From: Lachnospiraceae bacterium
Lineage (GTDB): Bacteria > Bacillota > Clostridia > Lachnospirales > Lachnospiraceae
Length of the DNA: 38,102 bases
Direction: 5' to 3'
Assembly (NCBI GenBank): GCA_017552715.1
Contig: JAFZOW010000048.1
Coordinates: forward strand, 1-38,102
A model generated the notes under the pieces. The model searched no databases, was not told the origin of the DNA, and saw only the letters and a list, made by a program, of their open reading frames with translations. Of the stretch, positions 31,436 to 38,102 are shown in pieces (the stretch's first letter is position 1; the number at the start of each line of letters is the position of its first letter). The translations under genes were made by a program, and so were the position numbers.

Positions 31436-33118
31436 GTGGATTTCAGAAAGTCTAATACGATCCGTATCGGTGATGTGCTGAAGGAGTTCGGATATGTTAC
31501 CGATGAACAGATAGGACAGGCCATCGCATATCAGAAGGAGCATAAGGGAGTTCTGATGGGCGGAGCCCTGATCGAGCTGGGATTTATCAATGAACGCCAG
31601 ATGCTGGATGCCATAGGTAAACGTCTGGACCATCCTGTGGTCAATGTTTCTGATGTGACGGTGGATATCACCGCAGTGGAAATGCTTCCGAAGGCGCTGG
31701 CTGAGAAATACTGCATCCTTCCCTATGCCAGGGATGAGCATGCGCTTTACCTTTTGCTGAACGATCCCCTGAATTTCTACGGGATAGAGGATGTGCGCCA
31801 GATCACGGGTATGCATGTGGAGATCAGCCTGGCGGAAAAGGCACAGCTGGAAAATGCGATACAGTATTATTATTCTGATGTGGCAGCACGTAAGGCCGCA
31901 GGCCGCGCAGCAAAGAACACACAGTTTACGGAAGAGATCGTGGAGCTGAACCTGGAGGACGGTGATGAAACACCCATCATCAACCTCTTGAACAGCCTCA
32001 TCATACGTGCATACAATTCCAACGTTTCGGATATACATATTGAGCCTTTTGAGAATCATACCTCGGTACGTATGCGTATGGACGGTGTGATCACGGATAT
32101 CATGACGCTGCAGAAAAACATCCACAGCTCCCTGATCGCCCGTATCAAGATCATGGGCGATCTGGATATCGCCGAGCGCCGTGTGCCTCAGGACGGACAT
32201 TTCAGGACCAGCTTTGAAGGAACGGCGTTAAACGTCCGTGTTTCCGTGATCCCTACGGTCTTCGGGGAAAAGGCTGTACTGCGTATCCTTGCTTCGGCTG
32301 CGACCATCGATCATTCCGAGACCTTCGGTATGAAGGATAAGAACTATGCCCTGGTGAGCGGCATGCTGCAATCGCCTAACGGCATCATCTATGTTACCGG
32401 ACCCACAGGTTCCGGTAAGTCCACTACACTGTATATGATACTGGAGGAGCTTTCCAAGCGTTCCGTGAACATTTCCACCATAGAGGATCCCGTGGAGAAA
32501 AATATCCCCAGGCTGAACCAGATGCAGGTGAACAATGTGGCGGGGCTTACCTTTGAGCTGGGGCTCCGGGCACTTTTGCGACAGGATCCGGATATCATCA
32601 TGGTCGGTGAGACCCGTGATAACGAGACGGCCTCCATCGCCGTACGTGCAGCCATCACCGGTCACCTGGTGCTCTCTACCCTGCATACGAATGATGCGGC
32701 ATCTTCGGTGGTGCGACTGCTGGATATGAATGTTGAACCCTATATGCTGGCCAGCTCTCTGGTGGGCATTATCGCGCAACGCCTTGTCCGTAAGGTCTGC
32801 CCCTTCTGTTCCGTATGGGAGGGTATGACGGAGCAGGAGATGACGGTTTCTGGTGTGCGTCTGCAGCAGGTGAAGCATGCAAGGGGCTGCGCAAAGTGCA
32901 ATAACACCGGCTATAAAGGGCGCATAAGTATACACGAGATATTGCCTGTGGATAAGATGGTGCGGCAGATGGTCTCGAAGGGAAATACCGCCGAAGAGAT
33001 AAAAGATTATGCCAGAACCTATCTCGGGATGCAGACTTTGAAAGAAAGTGCCCTGGAACTGGTACAGGAAGGTACAACAACTGTTGACGAACTGGTAAAA
33101 GTAGCTTATTATGATTGA
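31436..33118 (+). CDS. pilB: Type IV pilus assembly ATPase PilB/GspE
   Basis: This 560-residue hexameric ATPase powers pilin assembly. It has an N-terminal domain (FGYVTDEQIGQAIAYQKEH), then IIMVGETRDNETA and the secretion ATPase core. Walker A is GPTGSGKSTT at residues 322-331, with the catalytic Lys at 328. The Asp box is DIIMVGETRDNETA and the His box region is AAITGHLVLSTLHTNDA. A tetracysteine zinc motif, CPFC (455) and CAKC (485), marks PilB/GspE and is usually absent from the retraction ATPase PilT. The GTG 31436 start has GAAGGAGAG upstream. It is the last gene before the major pilins. Confidence 0.97.
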   Translation: MDFRKSNTIRIGDVLKEFGYVTDEQIGQAIAYQKEHKGVLMGGALIELGFINERQMLDAIGKRLDHPVVNVSDVTVDITAVEMLPKALAEKYCILPYARDEHALYLLLNDPLNFYGIEDVRQITGMHVEISLAEKAQLENAIQYYYSDVAARKAAGRAAKNTQFTEEIVELNLEDGDETPIINLLNSLIIRAYNSNVSDIHIEPFENHTSVRMRMDGVITDIMTLQKNIHSSLIARIKIMGDLDIAERRVPQDGHFRTSFEGTALNVRVSVIPTVFGEKAVLRILASAATIDHSETFGMKDKNYALVSGMLQSPNGIIYVTGPTGSGKSTTLYMILEELSKRSVNISTIEDPVEKNIPRLNQMQVNNVAGLTFELGLRALLRQDPDIIMVGETRDNETASIAVRAAITGHLVLSTLHTNDAASSVVRLLDMNVEPYMLASSLVGIIAQRLVRKVCPFCSVWEGMTEQEMTVSGVRLQQVKHARGCAKCNNTGYKGRISIHEILPVDKMVRQMVSKGNTAEEIKDYARTYLGMQTLKESALELVQEGTTTVDELVKVAYYD

Positions 33119-33122
33119 TAGA

Positions 33123-33145
33123 TAAACATAAAAGGATTATGTTTA
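33123..33145 (+). repeat. Perfect 9-bp inverted repeat between pilB and pilin
   Basis: TAAACATAA (33123-33131) and TTATGTTTA (33137-33145) are separated by 5 nt, immediately after the pilB stop. There is no T-run, so it is not a standard terminator. It may be an operator, or an mRNA processing or stabilising hairpin between pilB and the major pilin. Confidence 0.5.
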
Positions 33146-33203
33146 CTATAAAAAACTAAAGAAATACCCGGATGCTGACGATATATATAACAGGATACGG
33201 GTG

Positions 33204-33212
33204 TGCTAGAAT
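33204..33212 (+). promoter_or_regulatory. Possible extended -10 promoter for the first major pilin
   Basis: TGCTAGAAT is an extended -10 box about 30 nt before the pilin ATG at 33243, without a -35 box. An independent promoter would fit the higher demand for pilin, but this is inference. Confidence 0.35.
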
Positions 33213-33242
33213 GCACGACGACTGGAAAAGGAGGACATCAAA

Positions 33243-33758
33243 ATGAAAAAACAGGAAGTTATGAAGGGGAACAAAGGTTTTACTCTTGTTGAGCTGATCG
33301 TAGTGCTGGTCATCCTGGCCATCCTGGCAGCCATCCTGGTACCGGCTCTGCTGGGATATATCGACAGCGCCCGCAATAAGCAGACCCTGCTGAATGCGAG
33401 AAGCGCCATGACCGCAGCACAGGCTGAGCTGTCGGCGGTTTACGGTGCGAATACCGTTTCTCCGAACGCGATCGCGACTGCAAATGATTCTCACCAGAAA
33501 AATCTTATCGCAACAGCGGATCTGGAAAAGCTTACACCCGCTTGTACTATATTTGAAGTGGCCTGCAAGGAAGATTATGATGCCACGAAGACCAGAAAAG
33601 AACAGCATGATGCATTTACGGTCTACTGGGTACATTATAAGGACGCTTCTGCTGAGGTTTGGTACAGAGGAGATACCGGAGAGTGGTCTGATACTAAAGT
33701 GGAAACCACTAAGCAGATTTATAAGGTATATCAGGCTTCCGGAAGCAATGGCGGCTGA
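33243..33758 (+). CDS. Major pilin-like protein A1 (171 aa)
   Basis: The product has the prepilin signal MKKQEVMKGNKG, then FTLVELIVVLVILAILAAIL with Glu+5, followed by VPALLGYIDSARNKQTLLNARSAM, the standard pilin helix. The compact C-terminal domain of about 120 residues ends without a Cys pair. AGGAGG lies 8-10 nt before the ATG. It is separated from pilB by a 124-nt gap and is followed by a strong terminator, so it can be expressed to a higher level. Position and length make it the best candidate for the major pilin, though this is not proven. Confidence 0.92.
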   Translation: MKKQEVMKGNKGFTLVELIVVLVILAILAAILVPALLGYIDSARNKQTLLNARSAMTAAQAELSAVYGANTVSPNAIATANDSHQKNLIATADLEKLTPACTIFEVACKEDYDATKTRKEQHDAFTVYWVHYKDASAEVWYRGDTGEWSDTKVETTKQIYKVYQASGSNGG

Positions 33759-33782
33759 TCGTTTTTAGATTGAAACAGTAAG

Positions 33783-33812
33783 AAAGAGGCGGGGATCTCC
33801 CGCCTCTTTTAA
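33783..33812 (+). terminator. Intrinsic terminator after major pilin A1
   Basis: AAAGAGGCGGG pairs with CCCGCCTCTTT over a short loop and continues into TTTT. It ends the pilin mRNA before the next pilin gene. Confidence 0.9.
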
Positions 33813-33847
33813 TTCCCTGTCCTAAAGGGGAAACAGGTATTAAACCC

Positions 33848-33876
33848 TTGTTATTCCTTGATTATTGTAGTAAAAT
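33848..33876 (+). promoter_or_regulatory. Candidate promoter for second pilin and LRR gene
   Basis: TTGTTA (33848-33853) and TAAAAT (33871-33876) have a 17-nt spacer. Being just after a terminator, it would provide an independent transcript for pilin A2 and possibly the LRR gene 60 nt after it. Confidence 0.6.
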
Positions 33877-33943
33877 AAAAGTTGTTTTCTGTAGAGAATT
33901 GTAGCTTGTATTATGAAGAAAACTGACAAGACAAGAGGGGAAA

Positions 33944-34678
33944 ATGAAAAAGAATAAGCGGAATAACAAAAAAGGCTTTACCTTAGTCGAACTGATCGTG
34001 GTGCTGGTGATACTCGCCATACTGGCTGCGGTACTTGTACCTGCGCTGCTCGGGTGGATAGAAAGAGCGAAAAGCGGGCAGGACATCGTTAATGCCAGGG
34101 CTCTTATGAATGCGGTACAGGGGCAGATGACCGAAGAATACGGCCTGCGTTGCAAAAGCTTCAGCGGATTTGATGACAGCCATCAGGAATATGATGATGT
34201 GTTTATGAAAGGCAATCCCGATTTTTCGGGGTTTACGGAAAAGGCGTTGGAGCTTACAGGGGTGGAAGAACCTTTTGTTTTTCTGGTCTACACCAAAAAG
34301 ATCAGCGCTGAAGATATTGAGAGGGATGGAACTGCGGCTCTTCATGATGCTTACAAGGTGATATCCGCGGTATATTGGGCAGATAAAGACAGTACACCCG
34401 TCTTCTATGATTTTATCAATGACAGCTGGGAAGAGGGCTCACCTTACAGTGCGGACCTTATAAAGAGAGGCACGAATGAAATACAGAGCGGACCGCTTGC
34501 GAGAGTAAAAGTGCGGGTGTGTATAGTGGGAGGCACTTCAATAAATGCAAAACACCATACCAACAGGCAAACCAGAGTAAATAGGATCACAAATATCAAC
34601 AATATGATTCTGAAGGTTATGAAATACAAGGGAACGCTTAACTATAAGAGCGCAATTGATACAGTAACGATCGAATAG
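33944..34678 (+). CDS. Pilin-like protein A2 with unusual tail (244 aa)
   Basis: The signal MKKNKRNNKKG, then FTLVELIVVLVILAILAAVL, is almost the same as in pilin A1, and the stem (VPALLGWIERAKSGQDIVNARAL) is similar. The remainder diverges. Residues beyond about 190 are basic, rich in Asn and Thr, and do not look like pilin core (for example INAKHHTNRQTRVNR), and the matching DNA is AT-richer than the rest of the gene. This may be a variable domain, a recombination junction or a shifted reading frame. GAGGGG precedes the ATG. Confidence 0.85.
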   Translation: MKKNKRNNKKGFTLVELIVVLVILAILAAVLVPALLGWIERAKSGQDIVNARALMNAVQGQMTEEYGLRCKSFSGFDDSHQEYDDVFMKGNPDFSGFTEKALELTGVEEPFVFLVYTKKISAEDIERDGTAALHDAYKVISAVYWADKDSTPVFYDFINDSWEEGSPYSADLIKRGTNEIQSGPLARVKVRVCIVGGTSINAKHHTNRQTRVNRITNINNMILKVMKYKGTLNYKSAIDTVTIE

Positions 34679-34738
34679 GAAAAGTGGCTGCCGCTTTAGA
34701 TGAATGGTTAATTTTTTTACAACACAAGGAGGCATGAA

Positions 34739-37700
34739 ATGAAGGCAAAAAGAGTATTATCACTGGCACTGGCTGCAATGCTGGAGCTTTCGAGCATTGC
34801 GGGGACCGGATTTACGGTGCTTGCTGCTGCACCGGAAGATGAGGCGGTGCTTGAAGCGCAGGAGGCAGATGCTGTCGAAGAGGCTGATGAAGCGACACCG
34901 GAGAAAGCATCCCCCGCCGAAGCGGATGCGGAAGAAGAGGATCCGGTGGCTGAGGAAGGTCCGCTTGCAGCGACGGATATCTCCGAATATCTGACAGTCA
35001 ATGATAATGGCGTGATCACGGCCTATTCATACACGGGAGAAGATATAACCGATATCATTATCCCTTCGATTGTCGGGGGAAAAACAGTAACAGGGATCGG
35101 AAATGATGTTTTCAGCGGACACAGAGAACTGATCTCCGTTCAGTTTCCTTCCACCCTCACATGGATAGGCAACGGCGCTTTCAAAAATGCAAGTCTCGGT
35201 TCCAGCAGAAGGGATGGTCACCTGGTCATTCCGGCAAGTGTTGAAAAGATCGGATATAATGCATTCGAGGGCTGTAATGCACTTGAAACGGTAACGTTTG
35301 AAGAGGGGAGCGGAAAGATCGAATTTGATCTGTATTGGGGAAACGGTACGACCTTCGCATCCTGCCAGGCCCTCACTACGATCAACCTTTCGAACCGGAT
35401 AGATGTTCTTCCTTCTAATTTTGCAAAGAACTGCCCGTTGCTTCACGCGGTAAACTGGAGTGCAACGGTAAAGCAGATCGGCGCTTCTGCATTCGAAAGT
35501 GATCCCGTGCTGGACAGTACGGATCTGAGCGCCACGGTGATTGAGAGTATCGGTGATAATGCATTTAACGGATGTACGGGATTTGGTCTCGCCGTATTCC
35601 CTGAGACTTTAAAAAGCATAGGCCACGGAGCGTTTGCAGGAACTCTGATGGGCAAGAGATCTGCGGCCGGGCATCTGGTGATACCGGCCAGTGTTGAATT
35701 TATCGGATATAATGCTTTTGATGGCTGTGTGTATCTTGAGCAGCTTACTTTCAATGACTATACAGGTGCTGAGCCCACTCCGGTCACTTTTGATAGTTAT
35801 TGGGGGAATGCCTGTACTTTTCAGAATTGTCCGGAATTAAAGACGGTCACTTTATCTAACAGAATATCGAGCCTTCCTTCCAAATTTGCTATAAATTGCT
35901 CGAAACTGAGCACGGTTAACTGGGGAAGAACGGTAAAAGAAATAGGTACCAGCGCCTTCGAGAGTGATGTGCTTTTTAACAGCTATGATATGTCCTCTAC
36001 TTCGATTGAAACTATCGGCGACAATGCTTTTTTGGGATGCAGCGCATTAGAACTGGTAAAGCTTCCGCATACTTTAAAGTCGATCGGACACGGTGCCTTT
36101 AATGGGACCGCTATGGGAAAGAGCGAGTCGCACGGGAAACTGGTGATCCCCTCTTCCGTCTTAAGTATCGGATATAACGCATTTGAAGCATGCGAATATC
36201 TGGAAAGCGTTACATTCGAGTCATATACGGGAGAAGCTGCACTCGAACCGATATCTTTCGGGACATACTGGGGAAATGGATGCACCTTCCAGAATTGCAA
36301 AGAGCTTAAAAGCATTACCCTTTCTAACAGGGTGTCTGTTATCCCGTCCCTTTTTACCAAAGGCTGTGAAGCTTTGAAAACCGTAAAATGGAGCGAAAGC
36401 ATAACGGTGATCGGAGCCAGTGCATTTGCAGGAAACACACTTTTTAACAGTCCCGATCTTTCTGCTACGCGGCTTACAACGATCGAGGATGGTGCATTCA
36501 GCGGTTGTACATCCTTGGGCCTGGTCATTTTCCCCGAAACGCTGAAGACTATAGGTAATTCTGCTTTCGAGAATACTGCGATGGGAGATAGAAACAGCGG
36601 CGGGGTTGTGGTCATTTCCGAAGAAGTAACTACCGTCGGTCATAACGCTTTCGCTAAATGTGCCTATCTGACCGAAGTGATCGTTGAGGATTATACCGGA
36701 GACGGAGCCCTTCCCGTGCTTACATTCGGCACATACTGGGGGTCTTCGAATGCGTTTTCGGAATGCCCCATGCTTGAGGAAATAATCATTGGGGATCGTG
36801 TAAAAGTACTGCCTGAAGCATTTGCGAAGAACGATCCGGAACTGACTATGCTTACGATCCCGGCAAGCGTGGAGACCATTCAGCAGAGTGCATTTTATGT
36901 TGCCACAGAGAATGGCAGGAAGATAAACACCTATCTGACAACGGAAAATCAGGTCGCAAAAGATTATGATTGGGCGACGGATAACAGAGTGATCACTACC
37001 GGCACGAGAGTACCGGTTGAGAGTGTAACGCTTGATAAGACTGAGCTGGAAGTGGGTACCGGGAGAAGTGCGATCCTTAAAGCGACCGTAAAGCCGGATA
37101 ACGCTACCAGCAAAAGAGTGATCTTCAGGAGCGAGGATCCGACAATTGCTTCCGTAGACGGCAGCGGTAAGGTCACTGGTGTGGCTGTCGGTCAGACACG
37201 GATCACTGTTGCCACCGTTGACGGCGGGAAGATTGCCAGCTGTGTGGTAAAGGTTGTAGAAAGTGCTTCTACCGGCGGGGATGAAGAGCAGGAGATCCGG
37301 CTGATCGGGAAAAAGAACAGCGAAGTTATCGCGACTCTTGTGTTTATAACAAATGATGCAGACGATGTGGAGAGCTTCTTTACCATCTCGAAGAACGGAA
37401 AGAAAGCCAAGCTCACAAAGATGCATAAGAAAGGATATGACTTCAAGGGCTGGTATCTTACTTACAAGGATAAAAAAGGTAAAGACAGGACTAAGAAGAT
37501 CAGCACGCTGACAGCCGGCGCCCTGAGCAAGTATTCTGTAGACGGTGCATTGACTCTGGAGGCGCGCTTTTCACCCATCAAGTATACCATCAAGTATAAG
37601 GTGACCAGGCCGGCGAAGAAAGTCAAAGTAAAGGGACGGATCCGCTTGAGCAAAGCTGAGAAGAAGATCCTTTATAAGGATGGAGAAAAGGACGGTGAGC

Positions 37701-37882
37701 TTACCGCAAAAGGTGCTGAACTCAGTGCCAAGGGATATACCCTTTCGGGCTGGACAAATGTGAAGAACGGAACGGAAGTGGTGATCGGGATCGGAGAGAC
37801 TCTGCCGCTCAGTGAACTGGTTCCTGAAAAAGGGAAGACCATCACTCTTTATCCTATCTGGAAAGCAGCGGAAGCGGAGTGA
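34739..37882 (+). CDS. Secreted BspA-like LRR protein with Big_2 and C-terminal repeats
   Basis: A Sec signal peptide (MKAKRVLSLALAAML to about residue 30) is followed by a strongly acidic linker (31-80). Residues 85-745 are leucine-rich repeats of the BspA/LRR_5 type (IGDNAFNGC, IGYNAFEGC), arranged as four super-repeats of 151-156 residues starting near 160, 311, 466 and 622. A Big_2 immunoglobulin-like domain follows (about 760-845, VTLDKTELEVGTGRSAILKA), then two Listeria-Bacteroides-type repeats (GYDFKGWY, GYTLSGWT) to the end. There is no LPXTG sorting signal or membrane anchor, so it is secreted or held by other means. AGGAGG precedes the ATG. It follows the pilin genes by 60 nt and may be a pilus-associated adhesin. 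Confidence 0.93.
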   Translation: MKAKRVLSLALAAMLELSSIAGTGFTVLAAAPEDEAVLEAQEADAVEEADEATPEKASPAEADAEEEDPVAEEGPLAATDISEYLTVNDNGVITAYSYTGEDITDIIIPSIVGGKTVTGIGNDVFSGHRELISVQFPSTLTWIGNGAFKNASLGSSRRDGHLVIPASVEKIGYNAFEGCNALETVTFEEGSGKIEFDLYWGNGTTFASCQALTTINLSNRIDVLPSNFAKNCPLLHAVNWSATVKQIGASAFESDPVLDSTDLSATVIESIGDNAFNGCTGFGLAVFPETLKSIGHGAFAGTLMGKRSAAGHLVIPASVEFIGYNAFDGCVYLEQLTFNDYTGAEPTPVTFDSYWGNACTFQNCPELKTVTLSNRISSLPSKFAINCSKLSTVNWGRTVKEIGTSAFESDVLFNSYDMSSTSIETIGDNAFLGCSALELVKLPHTLKSIGHGAFNGTAMGKSESHGKLVIPSSVLSIGYNAFEACEYLESVTFESYTGEAALEPISFGTYWGNGCTFQNCKELKSITLSNRVSVIPSLFTKGCEALKTVKWSESITVIGASAFAGNTLFNSPDLSATRLTTIEDGAFSGCTSLGLVIFPETLKTIGNSAFENTAMGDRNSGGVVVISEEVTTVGHNAFAKCAYLTEVIVEDYTGDGALPVLTFGTYWGSSNAFSECPMLEEIIIGDRVKVLPEAFAKNDPELTMLTIPASVETIQQSAFYVATENGRKINTYLTTENQVAKDYDWATDNRVITTGTRVPVESVTLDKTELEVGTGRSAILKATVKPDNATSKRVIFRSEDPTIASVDGSGKVTGVAVGQTRITVATVDGGKIASCVVKVVESASTGGDEEQEIRLIGKKNSEVIATLVFITNDADDVESFFTISKNGKKAKLTKMHKKGYDFKGWYLTYKDKKGKDRTKKISTLTAGALSKYSVDGALTLEARFSPIKYTIKYKVTRPAKKVKVKGRIRLSKAEKKILYKDGEKDGELTAKGAELSAKGYTLSGWTNVKNGTEVVIGIGETLPLSELVPEKGKTITLYPIWKAAEAE

Positions 37883-37965
37883 TCCATATAGGGATTGAAA
37901 CGTTAAATGAAAGGGCCTCTGCAAAGCAATGTCATTAAGTTAACATTGTGATAACGCTCGGCCCT

Positions 37966-38006
37966 AAAAAAGGAAGCCTATACGCTGGTATATGGCTTCC
38001 TTTTTT
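37966..38006 (+). terminator. Intrinsic terminator after the LRR gene
   Basis: AGGAAGCC and the following TATAC pair with GTATA and GGCTTCCT, followed by six Ts. It is preceded by a separate hairpin, AGGGCC (37912-37917) with GGCCCT (37960-37965), enclosing CAATGT/ACATTG. The rest of the gap to 38102 has only a small inverted repeat, AGGCAGA/TCTGCCT (around 38028-38049), and no gene. Confidence 0.88.
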
Positions 38007-38102
38007 GCGTGTTTGGAACACGTCAAGTAGGCAGACCCTATAATCTGCCTCAAAAAACGTATTCATTTTTTCTTGGATTATGCTACTCTATATAAGAATC
38101 CA

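Overview
The window looks like the chromosome of a Gram-positive member of the Clostridia, probably a gut or rumen Lachnospiraceae-type organism. This rests on a PolC-type replicative polymerase, a queuosine/YajC gene pair, short intergenic spacers with strong AGGAGG-like ribosome sites, Gram-positive type IV pilin genes and a BspA-like leucine-rich-repeat surface protein. No tRNA, rRNA, CRISPR array, transposase or phage gene was seen. Taxonomy is inferred from gene content only.

Region 1 (1-11.5 kb) is mostly housekeeping. It holds the 3' part of tgt, then yajC. A branched-chain amino acid cluster follows: leuB, an unannotated 36-codon membrane mini-ORF, ilvD and ilvB. These genes are joined by ATGA-type overlaps, except for 11 nt before ilvB. 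A convergent minus-strand pair follows: an aldo/keto reductase with a ferredoxin-like tail, and tmcAL, which seems to lack a canonical start codon. Next is the serine pair serC-serA, divergent from the reductase, and a small unknown minus-strand gene.

Region 2 (11.6-19.2 kb) has a PP2C phosphatase and a membrane-anchored Ser/Thr kinase, then ispG and polC, which overlap by 8 nt.

Region 3 (19.4-34.7 kb) is a type IV pilus (or type II secretion-like) locus. In order it has two prepilin-like genes, a giant 1715-residue prepilin with a GLUG-repeat ectodomain, three minor prepilin-like genes, a single-pass membrane protein, a PilC platform, a PilM-PilN fusion, PilO, the PilB ATPase and two major-pilin-like genes. 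A secreted LRR/Big_2 protein follows at 34.7-37.9 kb. No prepilin peptidase, retraction ATPase or secretin is encoded here.

The most unusual signals outside the proteins are structured intergenic elements placed exactly at stop codons. Two copies (6221-6413 and 19182-19372) share blocks of identical unpaired sequence and a common three-hairpin layout, and each has a different but self-complementary closing stem that includes the upstream stop codon. A third, unrelated long hairpin follows yajC. One of its arms is duplicated just before leuB, which allows two mutually exclusive folds.
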